A DNA stretch of 64,000 nt from Owenia fusiformis (GCA_903813345.2 CAIIXF020000007.1:32229564-32293563); one strand, 5' to 3'; positions 13,901 through 28,900 are shown, counted from the first letter of the stretch. A program made the numbers and translations. The notes: generated by a model from the sequence alone, not told the origin.

Positions 13901-16900
13901 ACTAATGATTGTATGTGTATGTTTACAATTAAAATACCCAGTATTGAGAACTGGTTGAGATGCATGTACATGTATGAACAATATCTCACTGACATTTGGC
14001 ATTTCTTTTATCTTGTAAAGTACAACAAATCTGGCATATTTTATTTGCAAACAACTCCAGCATAGCTGTTACCATCACAGAAATTATAATTGTAAGTGTG
14101 TTCTACATAATGTGCTGTCAGTTCATACTGTGTACAATAATCCACGTTGTCATAGATACCATCAGATGCCACTGTGAAATCATTGTCAAAGTCACACTGT
14201 CCAATGTGAGCTTCATTGCCAATACAATCAACATTAGTTATCCAGGGCTTGTATTCATGTGTAAGATTGCCTTGTGTGGAAATGTATACAGATGCATTAT
14301 GGTAAGGTAGTCCAAGTTGTCGGCAGACTACTCTTGCATCTCTCTCGTCCCAACCAGAGGCACATATGGGGTGTTTATTAGGCTCATTTGATACGTGGTC
14401 AGATATCAACAGATGATCAAGTGTAACCAAACCACTGGAGTTGGTTTTGTCAGTTTTTGTTAACTTCAAAGACAGTTTTCGACAGAACACTGCAGCTCTC
14501 AAACCACCTTCAATGAACCCTTCATGCATCAATAAAAATAAATAACTCTTAAAGAAGTGTTACCCTAATATTTTCTCTGTCAGTTACCTTGAATAGTAAA
14601 TAAACTCTGATTTTTTCAGTTGATAGGGAGTTTAAGCTTGCATATAAAATTGAAACACCAACCTATACGTATGTCCAATCGCCCATACAAATGCAATGCT
14701 TAAATATTTTCCATTCACGTTTGGGTTGTGAAAAACATTGCAAGCTTAAACTCCCTATTGTAGTGTACAGTGTACTTGCTTTTGGTTTTGGTATAAGTTG
14801 TTATGTAATTTTAATGATACAAAACACAGAATGCTGTAGAAATGACTGTACTGTTTTGCAAATGTTGTTTCTTAATTATCTCTAAGATTTATTTAAGTTC
14901 TCTAATGACTATGTAACTGTGTAAAGGATGGTGGGGAGGGGGATGATAGTCTATCAAAAACATTTGATTTTCTTCAATAGATATCTAATGCTAAAATTTA
15001 GCCCCATATTTATACTTAAACATTTACTTGAACATGTGACATTGTCTCCATGTTTGAAAGTGCAATGTGCCAGACTCATTTCATCCCCTGTGCAGTTAAC
15101 ATCACTTAACACAATCTTGTCTCCACCAAGACACTGAAGCATTGGGAACTTGTCCACAGCTGCATCATTAACTGCATCTTCATTGTAACCTTGAAAGCAG
15201 AACATTCAATGTTGTCTATGTGGGCCTAAGAATTCATATCAGGCTTGGTGGGAAGTATGTCACTTTACTAATTATTGGTAATGAAGAAACATACAAAGAT
15301 TTGTAGAGGATGGTCGATTGGTGTTCTGTTGCCCTTTGTGCTTTCTACTCCCAAATTATGTTTGATTGCAACCACCATCAAATGAATATTTGGGGTTTGT
15401 TGGTTTTTAGCATGTTTTGTGTTCTCTAGCTAATAGTCAATTGTTACCCATTTGTCTGCAGACAACCTTTGCTTCATTTCTGGTCCACTTCTCTCCACAT
15501 ATTGTAAGTGGCTGCTTGTTAGTGTCATGGCTTTTAACTAGTACCAAGCCATTATCAATTGTATAGCCAGTCAATGTAGGCTGCAGGTATTCATGGAAAT
15601 CTGCACAAAAATATGTGACAATTTCTTCTGAAACATCTGTACACCCTTTTGTACCACTAAACCAGTGAATGAAAGTAATAGTGTAAAATTTGAATAGAAC
15701 ATGGCTGTTTACCTGGATTATGTTCAAAGCAGGATACACCAAGGTCATAGTGAAGGTCATGTGTACAGTTATTGTCATGGATGTGACAGAGATGGAGGGA
15801 TGGGTATCTATGATTACAGTTTAGCTCAATGCCTGGTTTTGATGTTCCTCCCCCAAAATAGCCGCTATATGGATGATCCCTCGCATACTGCCCTGGTCTC
15901 TTGAGCTTTCTGCAGATTGTTTCGGCAACAATTTCTTTTGAGCCATCTCCTTTGCGAAAACATACACGCTTCCATTTGCCTTCATGCCATATTTGGGCAT
16001 GTCCTGAGTATTCATCAGGTCCCCCTACTAGTCTGGCTTTCATGGAATCATCAGCACATGACATAAATACTCCACCATTTCTCTGACAGTTCATATGTTC
16101 GGAGTCATGTTCAAATGAAATAACCTTCCACTCAGAAAAATTACATTCACTGAGATTAGTTTCATTGCCATGGCATGTCATATCAGTTAATAGTACTCTG
16201 TTCACCTTTATATCAGTCCTGAAGTGTTCCGCATGATCTGGATTGTATCCCATTTGTCTACATGCCACCCTAGCAGCTCCACCGTTCCAGTTTGGATTGC
16301 ACATTGGGAAAGAAACGCCATTTAGATTCACAAACATATCACCAGTTTCATTGTGATTGTCCAAATGAATGTTGATCTTACTTTCTAAAATTTAAAAGTA
16401 AAAATGATAGTAGCAGAAATGCTTGGGTGGTCATGAATGTTCTTTTGCTCCACTTAATATATTACTTCAATTCAAATTTGCAAAAAATCATTATATTGTT
16501 TTCAACATGTGCAACTCTCTGCAACTACCTGTGCCATATCTTTCATAGTGGACTCCATTGAAAGGGGAGTCTGTGACTTTAATAGGGTGAAAATGGATCA
16601 GGGATGAGCATTTCAATAAGGTGACAATTTGTTAGAATGAGCACCTCAATACTGGGTGACAATGGGTTAGAATGAGCACCTCAATACTGGGTGACAATGG
16701 GTTAGGATGAGCACCTCAATACTGGGTGACAATGGGTTAGAATGAGCACCTCAATACTGGGTGACAATGGGTTAGAATGAGCACCTCAATACTGGGTGAC
16801 AATGGGTTAGGATGAGCACTTCAAATCTGGGTGACAATGGGTTAGAATGAGCACCTCAATACTGGGTGACAATGGGTTAGAATGAGCACCTCAATACTGG

Positions 16901-19900
16901 TTGACAATGGGTTAGGATGAGCACTTCAATACTGGGTAACAATGGGTTAGAATGAGCACCTCAATACTGGGTGACAATTGGTTAGGATGAGCACTTCAAT
17001 ACTGGGTGACAATGGGTTAGGATGAGCACTTCAATACTGGGTGACAATGGGTTAGAATGAGCACCTCAATACTGGGTGACAATTGGTTAGGATGAGCACT
17101 TCAATACTGGGTGACAATGGGTTAGGATGAGCACTTCAATACTGGGTGACAATTTATTAGAATGAGCACCTCAATACTGGGTGACAATGGGTTAGAATGA
17201 GCACCTCAATACTGGGTGACAATGGGTTAGAATGAGCACCTCAATACTGGGTGACAATGGGTTAGGATGAGCACTTCAATACTGGGTAACAATGGGTTAG
17301 AATGAGCACTTCAATACTGGGTGACAATGGGTTAGGATGAGCACTTCAATACAATGGGTTAGGATGTGATCCCACAGTGTCTCAGAATTTTATGGAGAAA
17401 TATGAAAAACCTCAAGAGCAAAACTAAACTCATGCTTTGTTTTATCAATGGCTTCATTTTTCATATCTTGTAAGTTACATATAATAACTAAATTGGTCAA
17501 GTCCTGATAGGATCATATGAACTGTTTGTTTTTACATGGGCTCATTTGCCCATTGGTTTATGTGATGTACATATTACAGAATGTAAAACACTCATGGCAG
17601 GGTTCTCACCAGGAAATTTTTAGACCCCGGGTTTTTAGCGATATTGTGACTACTTTTTTCGCGTTATCGCGACTTCTTCTCCCTCATGTGAGATCAGAGA
17701 TATCCTATCAATATACTTTTCAACATACTTCTTAAGATTATCTTGCTATTTTAATCCCAATATTTAATTCTAAAAGGTTTCTGACTTCCTTTAGACTCAC
17801 GAAAAAACACTTTAGACTCCGGAAAAGCTATTAGAGAATCTCCGGAGTCTAAAAGCCTTGTGAGAACCCTGCATGGTGTCTGCTCCTGCAAACATAAGAG
17901 AATTATATATATTGTTACTTTACACTTTATGTTCACAATGTGTTACATGTATTTTATAAGAAAATATTGAAGTTAATTCCTGAGTTCCCTCTGAGACGGC
18001 TGTGGCTATGGCCCTGAAATTGTGACAAGAAAAATTTCAACAATTTCAACTGGTTTTGATATTTTCTTAGGTTGTTTAAGCTATTTATCATTAACAGCTT
18101 GATCTTTAACCTTGACAAAATTTTTGATTAATAAATTCAGATTAAAATACCTGGTTTATCTGGGCAAGATAGAAGCAACATTTTTTCTTTATCATGACAG
18201 CGTGGTCTTGTTGATATGCACTTAGCCAAGCTATCTTCATTGCCCAGACATCGACCAACTTGAAACCAATCATGATTTACCATATCGGTACTTGTCTGTA
18301 TTGCCTTCGCATATCGTGATTCCATTCCTAGTCCTTTACAGGCTACTCTCAATGTGCCGGTTTCCCATTCCTTTAAGCATACACTCGTCCATCTCTCATT
18401 AACTAATACCTCCAGTTGTCCTGTTTTGCTATCACTCACCTGTTCTACAAGTCTCAATGGAAGCCTACAGGTTATAAAAACCATACTTGGTTGTCTATCA
18501 TATATATATGGTTCACCCCATTTTGTATGGTCACAGTTAAATATTGTGTCCTCATCCCCAGTACAGTAAACATCAAACATCCATGTAATCGTTGATATAG
18601 GGATATGTGTATGATCTATTGGGATGGACATTGCATCAGTAGTGCCATATCCCAATTTGTGACATACAACATCTGAAGCATTGTTCAATATGACATTCTC
18701 GTCACTTTGAGGTTGCCGTAGAGCTATTCCACCCCATACACCAAATTTCTTCATTATAAGTATTCCAGAGTAATTGTTAATCCCAGCCAGCATGATTTCT
18801 GGAGGATTATCTGAACAATATAAAGTTTATTTTGATTTTGGATGCTGTCTTTGATTGCTTAGTGTATGAGCTTTAATAGGCAATTAGTAATCCATGAATT
18901 ATTGCATACCATTACATGTACAAATCTAGAACTCTAATAAAGTACACAAAATAGGCAAAATAAAAAAATACTATGATTCTTAATTAGGAATCGTTAAATG
19001 ATGCATCTCACCTCTTGAGTTATTATTTTGACATTTGATACTAGCATATTTTCCTCTTTTACACTTGGGCAACCACCATATATCTAGATTACAATAGCCA
19101 AATATACATGGCCAATGTATCCACCATGTATCCTGCTTGTTTTTTCCAAAGTATGCATCACCAATGATGATTGGATTAACTGGCTTAACTCCCAACAGAG
19201 AACAGAAGTGTTCTGCAGCCTTTGGGCCGAGGGTTGAAGAATAACAGACTGATAGCCATCGTTTATTCTTGTAGACTTCCAGCCTTCCTGATGTATTGGT
19301 GCCATCTCTAAGTCGTATAATTGTTTTACATGTTGCCACAGCATCATTTCTTTTCTGTAAATCAGACTATGTTAAAAGATTATGTGCTTGGAACTTGATT
19401 ACATGTGTGGAAATACATGTAGATTAAAAGCAAAAACTGGAAAAGATAAAAAAAGTGCATTCCTATATTGGTATATATCTCTTCAATTGACAATTTACCA
19501 ACATCCCTCTTCTAAATTATTTCAACCCTATCTACTGAGTGATGGTTGGGTATAATCCAAATGTGTACCCTACAACGCTTGCTGATGTCCATGCTGCAGC
19601 TAGAGATATTGTCCTCAGTACCATTACATTGGACATTTCTAAATATATACCCAGCTTCCCTTCCATTGCCATATACTGGAGGATTCTTCTTATTTGAGGT
19701 TAAATCATCTGAATAAAAAAAATCTGCACAGATATATTAATTCCTAATTCACTCAAATTATTGAATCTCAAAAATAAGTAATGTTGGGAAACTGCAACTA
19801 TAATGGTATTTTATTGTATTTATTAAACATTACTGATATCATATATTACCATGTTACTTCAATCGAGTTGGAAGTTGATCAGAAAATTACAGGATCAGGA

Positions 19901-22900
19901 AATTCTTAGATGATAAAACTACAATAATTTTAAGTATGATCAAGTAAAACCATGTATGTGGACACCTTATTTATTGTAATTACTTAAAGGTCCCATCGAA
20001 GAACATGCGAAAGATGTTCATACAATCAGAAAGTCTTATAAGTGAGCACTCCATGGGCACTTTTAGCATTGTTCACTTTAGACATGTTTTACTCATATAT
20101 ATGCAGATTGCAGTTCACTTACCATATGTAAGTACTAGTGTCTCATCAGGATTAAAGGCCAATTGCCTACATACAACTCTTGCATCTTCAAGTCCCCATC
20201 CAGAGTTACATACACTTCGCCATGCACCATTGTAATATATCTGAACCCTTCCATAATTCTCATCACCACCAATTAGCCTCACTTCATAATCTTTTTTGTC
20301 TCCATCATCTGAAATGGAGAAGTTCTGTATTAAATTATTGGAATTGGCCTGAAAATTGATTTCATATAGTTGAGACAGTACCTAATCATAGTCATCAGGT
20401 ATATAGTCATCAGGTATATAGTTATCAGCTATATAGTCATCAGGCATATGAGTCTGCTGCCAATGAATTAAATAAAGTAGGCTTGGAACAAGTGTGTTAA
20501 ACATATAAATAGAACAAGAACCTTTTTTTATTTATTAAATGTTTGCATGTGAACACACAAAAGGTCCCTTATTTTTGGATGCCTCATTGACTGTCTTCTT
20601 ATTAGAAACAGATTTTATTATATATTGTAATCGGAGAATTATATGATTGTCAAGAAATGAATCTCATCTTAGAGATCTCATTGACTCCCATATTACACTT
20701 TACACTTTTACACTATTGCACTTTTATCCCATGAATACTAAATATATATGGGGATAACAATACAAGATAATTTTAGGTACGCGCCACTAATATTGTATCC
20801 AACTGATATGACGTGATATCCAATTATATATGATGGATACTATTTTTTCATTTCGTTTTGAATTTAGCACCAAAAATGGTTTGCCAAATAACAGCCTTGC
20901 CTCATTCATCTGCTGGAATATAGTTCCAAGCATTAATTGTGTCCTTGTTAAAATGATTTGAATGTTTTCATGCAATCACTTTGTATAAAACCAGACTTGA
21001 TGTAAAATTTCTTGAAGAATTTTTGACATTTTGAAATCAAGGTGAAAAACTAAATGTGAAAGACATTTACCCGGATATGGATAATTATTGTCAAGACTTC
21101 CATAGGATAAATAGGATATCCTATGATCATGTAGCTCTGAGACTGAATAAATAGAGAATGTCCTATGATTTTCTTATTTTATCCACTTGTAGATAAAAAT
21201 GATATTTCTCAAAAATCATAGGATGTCCTCTATTTATTCAGTCTCTGAGCTACATGTACATGTATGTTCATTTATTTTGCACATGTTTTATTGTACATTG
21301 TTAATTGCTAGATGTAAATATATCAAGAAATCAATTTAGATTAACTTCAATGAACAATTGTAAGTAGTCCTAAGTTAGTAGATTTTGAGATTAGCGAGAT
21401 GAACTGTTTACCTGCTTTGATCCTGTGTATAGATGAACTAAACAACAAAATTACTGTATGTAAAACTGTATGTAAATCCATATCCTTTCTGCCGTTCCTT
21501 TCTAATGTAATTCATTCATATTTTATGTTCAGTTTATGCTTCACCTGATTAGATTATAGAAATGTCATGTAAGAATATTACTTTTATTTATGTGTGTTAA
21601 CTGCATCGATATAGTTTTATGAACAATAAAAGAAAGTTATTGCATAAATTACCAGTGCACCAACCCATGATTTTTAATGTGAAACAAAACTACAGATATT
21701 TCTTATGAGTTAAATGCCATTATAATTTATAATCATAAATAATAGCTTCTGTTACATTAAAACCTGTTCATAAGAACACTTGCCAAAGTGAATCCTTTCA
21801 AACATGAACACTATTCATGTGTCATATTTTAGATATCCTCCTCCCTATCCTATGTTATCACCTAGTGTGAATGGCTCTCATTGTTAACAAATCCTGACAG
21901 TTCTGATGTTCTAACAGACACTAATTTTGACGATATCGTGTCTAATCTGCATAAAGTGTATTTCAAAATGTGTGTAATGGGTCTGTGTTTGTGAGGCTCA
22001 CCCGCCTCATTGCCTCATTCCATCACCTGCCTCATTGCCTCACCTACCTCATTCCATCACCTGCCTCATTGCCTCACCTGCCTCATTCCCTCATTCCATC
22101 ACCTGCCTCATTGCCTCACCTGCCTCATTCCATCACCTGCCTCATTCTATTACCTGCCTCATTGCCTCACCTGCTTCATTGCCTCACCTGCCTCATTCCA
22201 TCACCTGCCTCATTGCCTCACCTGCTTCATTCCCTCACCTGCCTCATTCCATCACCTGCCTCATTGCCTCACCTGCCTCATTCCCTCACCTGCTTCATTG
22301 CCTCACCTGCCTCATTCCCTCACCTGCTTCATTGCCTCACCTGCTTCATTGCCTCATCTGCCTCATTCCATCACCTGCCTCATTGCCTCACCTGCCTCAT
22401 TCCCTCACCTGCTTCATTGCCTCACCTGCCTCATTCCATCACCTGCCTCATTGCCTCACCTGCCTCATTCCTCATTGCCTCACCTGCCTCATTCCCTCAC
22501 CTGCTTCATTGCCTCACCTCTCACCTGCCTCATTCCATCAACTGCCTCATTCCATCACCTGCCTCATTTCATCACCTGCCTCATTGCCTCACCTGCCTCA
22601 TTCCATCACCTGCCTCATTGCCTAACCTGCTTCATTCCCTCACCTGCCTCATTCCATCACTTGCATCATGGCTGCCTGTTTCCATGCTGTTATTCAAAAG
22701 GTTATGTGCTGTTCACTAGTTGGGAAGCAGAATAATCCTTGATACCACATAACCATTTGTTTTTGCTTTGATTATAGAAATGATATTGAAGTTCAGACGA
22801 CACTTCATACCAATAAAACATTCCCAACAGAAGTAAAATGGTGTTCTTCCAACATTTTTCCAGGTAAGCTTTCCAATACATTAATATAGGCTGAAATAAA

Positions 22901-25900
22901 TAGAATAAATACTTCATCAACTGTTTTATTCTACTTGTATGTCAGTGGGACATTTATGAATGAAATAATTGGAAGCTTTTTTCTGAGAACATGATTTCTT
23001 TTGTTTATTTTGAAATCATATTTTCATTCTAAAGTGTTCCCTTTAGAGAGCTAGAGGCATTCATTGTTCACATATATACACAGGTTTTTCCTCAACTCAA
23101 ATACCTTTGTTGCGATTTTGTTCATATTTTGTACACATGTGCCCTATGAGAGTACAAGTTCTGCTTGAAAGCCAATTTTCCAAATTTTCACCATTTTTAT
23201 GTTTTTTACTATAACTTGAAAAGTAGTGGAGCAATTTTGTTCATATTTGACATGTGAATACTCATGAGCACTGTCTCATGACACTAGGCGGCTATTTTAA
23301 AAATGGCTGTCATTTTTACATTTTTTACTATAACCCGAAAAGTAGTGGAGCGATTTTGTTCATATTTGATATGTGAATACCTTAAGCATGGCACATTGTC
23401 TAATATCACTTTGGGGAGTAGTCTGTCATTTTGAAAAAGATTTATTTTACATTTTGTATTAGAACTCAAAAAGTAATAGAGTGATTTTGTTCATATTTGA
23501 TATGTGAATACCCATAAGCATTGCATACTGTCTTAAGACATTTTGGGTAGTAGGTGGCCATTTTAAAATATGGCCACCATTGACATGTACGTGTGTGCTA
23601 TTTTTAAAATTTTTTTACTTCTGATGACAACTTGGCTAGTGAGCAACCATTTTGAAAATGGTGGCCTTTCTTATGTGTGTTATTTTATGATATTTGCTAT
23701 ATATTTCGTTTGTAAAAATGCCAGCCATTTCTGTTCGATGGGATTCGCTATGCTTTGGCGTTGCCGTTGTTCTGGTTTAAAGTATGTCCATATTACATAT
23801 TGTATTATCATAACTATTTCTAGATAACCTATTGGTTATTGGCTGGGCTGATGGACCAATCAAACTAATCCAAATGGATCAAACTAAATTCGAAACATCA
23901 GCATCTGGTAATGAATGCATGGGCCAGGATCAACCATGTGCGCCATCTATTGATGTGTGGGAAAATGAGGATGATATAGGAGTTGGGCACTTAGAGTGGG
24001 CGGAACAGGTAAGCTGAGTATATACATCACTATTATTAATGGTATGAAGCCTGAACCCAGGATTCCAAAATCCATTCAATTGTATGGAGGAGGCTATATG
24101 TGATATAGATGACATGAGGAGGTCAAAGGAGACCAGAGAATTTTAGGAAAGATTGATTGACTCTGATATTAACGAGAAAATTGCATTTTTGATTATATAT
24201 GAAGTTCTGAATTGAGTCAATCTCCTCCCTAAGATTTCTCCTCAAGTGGGTGCAAAATACTCATTTGGACAATACTTAGTCAAACTCTCAATATCATTAT
24301 TAACTCGCATGTTGAGCTTTTCCAATAGCTTGCCTGTCCATCCATCTATCCATTTGGACAATAACTCAAATACTGTTGGGCCAATATTGTTTATATTTTA
24401 TATGTATATGCCTCATGCGAGTACACGTTTTGCTTGAAATCAGATTTTCAAAATGGCTGCCATTTTAATGTATTTTAGTCACAGCATATAAAACTGTATG
24501 ATTAATATGTTTTTTTTTATGCAAAAAGCTACTGTATTTCTATTACCCTCCCCCTTTACCCTTTACCATTTACCCTCCCCCTTTACCATTTACCCTCCCC
24601 CTTTACCCTTTACCCTCCCCCCTTTACCCTCCCCCCTTTACCCTCCCCCGTTTACCCTCCCCCCTTTACCTACCCTCCCCCCTTTACCTACCCTCCCCCC
24701 TTTACCTACCCTCCCCCCTTTACCTACCCTCCCCCCTTTACCTACCCTCCCCCCTTTACCCTCCCCCCCTTTACCCTCCCCCCCCTTTACCCTCATCCCT
24801 TTACCCTCCCCCCCATTAGCAGTGTCAGGTCAAGAGACAAGGTTGGTTTCATGCCTAAGCTCTGCCCAGCCTAGACACAAGCTCTGACTAGACCCTAGTC
24901 GAGCTCCAGAACACCTCATTAAGCAATCACTGGTGTACTGAGTTGTAGCCCTGTATGTCACCCTCCCCAATGGACACCCCGATCCCAGACACGAGCAGTG
25001 TCAGGTCAAAAGACAAGGTTGGTTTCACCCAGCCAATGTCAGTGATCTGACATATCAACCATGCCTAAGCTCTGCCCAGCCTAGACACAAGCTCTGACTA
25101 GACCCTAGTCGAGCTCCAGAACACCTCATAAAACAATCACTGGTGTACTGAGTTGAGGTCCAAATATTCTACTGTTTGGTGACAAGGTAAATAGGAAAAT
25201 CATAATTAATGACTTCAACCATTTTAACTTTGAGTTATGTTTTCAGCATTTCAATAAGAACCACTGACATATACAATCATTGAAGAACACAGCTTTTAAC
25301 ATTGCAATTTCTCGAATGTTATGATTCATTTTATTAGTTAAGATGTTATAGGATTGATTTAATAATATCATTTATTGCTTGCTTGGTCATCCAATTTGTC
25401 AGATTTGGCAGGTTTGCACCTGGGAGGAGGTGAAGAATTACACTAATGAACTTGTTTATAAATTGCTAATTTAGTTCTCAGAATGAAGGTGTCGAAAATA
25501 TCTAATTACTGAGTGTATTAGTTGGATTGAACTTTTCTGCATTGGATTTATGTAAAATAATATTTTGCATTGAATATCTACAGTCCTAAACAAACAATAA
25601 ATTGGGTATTGTAACTTTTCATTATTGCAAGTTAGAATGATTATGAAAGTAAGTTACGATATTGATGTCATGAATGTGTTTAGAAATTGTCTATTTAGAT
25701 ATTGTTGCAAGGAAATTGATGGTTGGTTACATGTATATGCCTGTTTAAAACTAAATAAATGGGAGGTAGGTGTTCACTTATAAAGGATCACAATCTGTGC
25801 ACCAGAATCTGGAGAATCATTTTGGTATAATCACCACCCAAACATAACTTGGATCTCACATTCACCAAAGAAATATTATCACAATCAAATGACACAAATT

Positions 25901-28900
25901 CATGTAAATAGTAGTTTTATGAAGTGATTTTGAAAAAGAAGTCAGCAAAAACATATATCTGCTGTTTTATTGTCCCCCATTTTAGCTATCATTGACATGT
26001 TCAGCAGTCTGTCTGTTTGTCAACTAAAGTGCTTCATTTTAAAAGCTCTGTCGATGGGATTCCTATTTTCCTAAGTTTTTTGATTCATCATCACTACAGA
26101 AATCCCTCTGTGAGTACTGGTTCAAAAGCTCACATATTTTCAAAATGGCCACCATTCTAGCCGCGGAAAATTCACATTTGGACCATTTAGTAGCTTTATA
26201 AATAATTTCAGATGACGTCACTTAAAAGTAGTTCATGAAATAATTTTAAAAAAAATGTATGTCCTCTTTTTTATTGTCAGCCATTTTAGCTATTATTCTC
26301 CTTTTCTCATTTTTAGCAACACCATGTGAGTCCTGTACCCATGGTACTATTTTTTCATATTGGTGCCAATTGGTTTTTGATTGGGTGCAAGCATATTTTC
26401 AGGTTCAGAATTGGACACTCTACCTAATATTGGTGAGAAAGAAATGCAATATAGCATCTTTAGTTAATATCATAAAGAAATGCAATATGGCATATTTAGT
26501 TCATATTATAAAGAAATGCAATATAGCATCTTTAGTTTATATCATAAAGAAATGCAATATGGCATATTTAGTTCATATTATAAAGAAATGCAATATAGCA
26601 TATATAGTTCATATCATAAAGGAATGCAATATAGCATCTTTAGTTCATATTATGAAGAAATGCAAGATAGCATCTTTAGTTAATATCATAAAGAAATGCA
26701 ATATAGCATCTTTAGTTCATATCACAAAGAAATGCAATATATCTTTAGTTCATATCGTAAAGGAATGCAATATAGCATCTTTCGCTCATACCATAAAGAA
26801 ATGCAATATAGCATCTTTAGTTCATATAAAGGAATGCAATATAGCATCTTTCGCTCATACCATAAAGAAATGCAATATAGCATCTTTAGTTCAAATCATA
26901 AAGAAATGCCATATAGCATCTACAGTTGCCTCATTGGCCATCAAATATATACTCTAATATATACTCTATAACAACTCTCATTGTTGCACATGAAAATGCA
27001 ATATTCTTGCAGGAGTTTCATTAGCAGCAGGCAACAGGTGATTTTCACTGGTTGTATTCACAAATTGAAATCCCCTGTTGTTTTGAAGGACTTCAACTTT
27101 TCCATGTTGAATTTATGATTTCCATTATATTATATGTTAGTTTTGCCTGTTGTTTTCATTTCAATCAAAGTTTAAAATCATCATACAAGTATTTAGCCTG
27201 TTGTGAGAAATTCTGGTGGAACATATGTCTTGTATAATTGACATTCTGATCCAGTTAGGTACATCATAATATTCATTATGTTTCAGGACTGCCTATTGCT
27301 GGCTTTAAAAGGAAACTATCTAATATGCACAAAACTGGCTGCTGAAGCTAATAGGGCTGTTGTTATAGTTTGTCAGAGCATACTGCAGGTCAGCGACTAT
27401 CTGCCTCCCACCCGTGTAGTATACAACAAAGGCAAATGCTATATTACTACGGTGGATAGGAGCATCACTATGTACACAATAGAATCTCAAGACAATGGTG
27501 AGAAATACGACCATGTACAGTGAATTAATATTTTTATGTTTTATTATATGCTCTGAATGACAAGTGTAGATTTCTTAGTTGTCTTCCATCTTTTGTGGCA
27601 GTCTGTTTAACATTTGTGTGTTTCAAAATGTTCATTTTTCATTCATGTATTTCTAAATACATTTATATCATATGCATGCCATTCCTGTAGCCAATGTAAT
27701 TGCATAGATTTGCGAAAAGTGTTTACATTGAATGAACATGCATTTTTCAGATATTCAAATACAGAAACAAGGGGATGAGGAATTGGCAAGCAGTAATCCC
27801 AATAAGACATGGGGGATACACGATGTCTGTGTTTCAAAAAACCAAGCACTGCTTGTTTTTATTGAAAGGTAAATATTATGTTCAGATACATACAGTATCC
27901 CATTTCCAGGTTATAACTACATTTTGACAGTTCATATCTTACATATTAATGATTTTAGTCTAAATATTTTTTGTGACTTCAACAATAAGGTGACATTTTG
28001 TCATGCCTTTTTAAAAATATTGGTTTGCTCATTTCAGTATTGTGACATATAAGGACCACCTGGCCAAAAATCCATATATTAAGGTGCAGCTACTCTCCAG
28101 GTTTTCGCAAGATCAGTGTCATCAGCTTCTTAAGGAAGATGGTAAGAAAACTAATACGTTACTTAATTAGGAATTACATCATATAATTATATAAGTTTCA
28201 TTTATTATTGCCATAATAACTTTTGTAGCAAATTGTACATGTGCAAAACAGAACAAATTTATTTATCAGGCTCATTGTAATTGAGGATGGGGCCAGGTGA
28301 TACTGCCCCCCCCCCCCCCACCTGTGGCACTCCACTTTGATGTAATCATCTTGGAGTGTCTTAGAGGACAAACACACCTGGGAGTGTATCAACTGATTGA
28401 ATAACTCTTTGCCAATTTCAGGTGACTTTCAATCAAGGAAGGACATCTTGGAGTGTCTTAGAGGACACCAATGTAGCAAACACACCTGGGAGTGTATCAA
28501 CTGATTGAATAACTCTTTGCCTATTTCAGGTGACTTTCAATCAAGGAAGGACATCTTGGAGTGCCTTAGAGGACACCAATGTAGCAAACACACCTGGGAG
28601 TGTATCAACTGATTGAATAACTCTTTGCCAATTTCAGGTGACTTTCAATCAAGGAAGGACATCTTGGAGTGTCTTAGAGGACAAACACACCTGGGTGTGT
28701 ATCAACTGATTGAATAACTCTTTGCCAATTTCAGGTGACTTTCAATCAAGGAAGGACATCTTGGAGTGTCTTAGAGGACACCAATGTAGCAAACACACCT
28801 GGGAATATATCAACTGTCCAGATAAAGATGACTTGGAGAAACAAAGCTATTTCCTCAAGATTAACAGGTATGTCTCCATGGTAAACCAAATAAGATTCTG

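Noticed and set aside
21970-22735. Three overlapping long open frames (196-249 codons) rich in HLPHC and SFHHLP
   Set aside because: They are translations of a 15-bp tandem repeat in all three frames; no start, splice or family support.
24498-24887. 129-codon proline/leucine-rich frame
   Set aside because: Translation of the CCCTCCCCCTTTAC repeat.
26259-26957. 232-codon open frame with NIASLVHIIKKC repeats
   Set aside because: A product of the 36-bp minisatellite period inside GTF3C4 intron 8.
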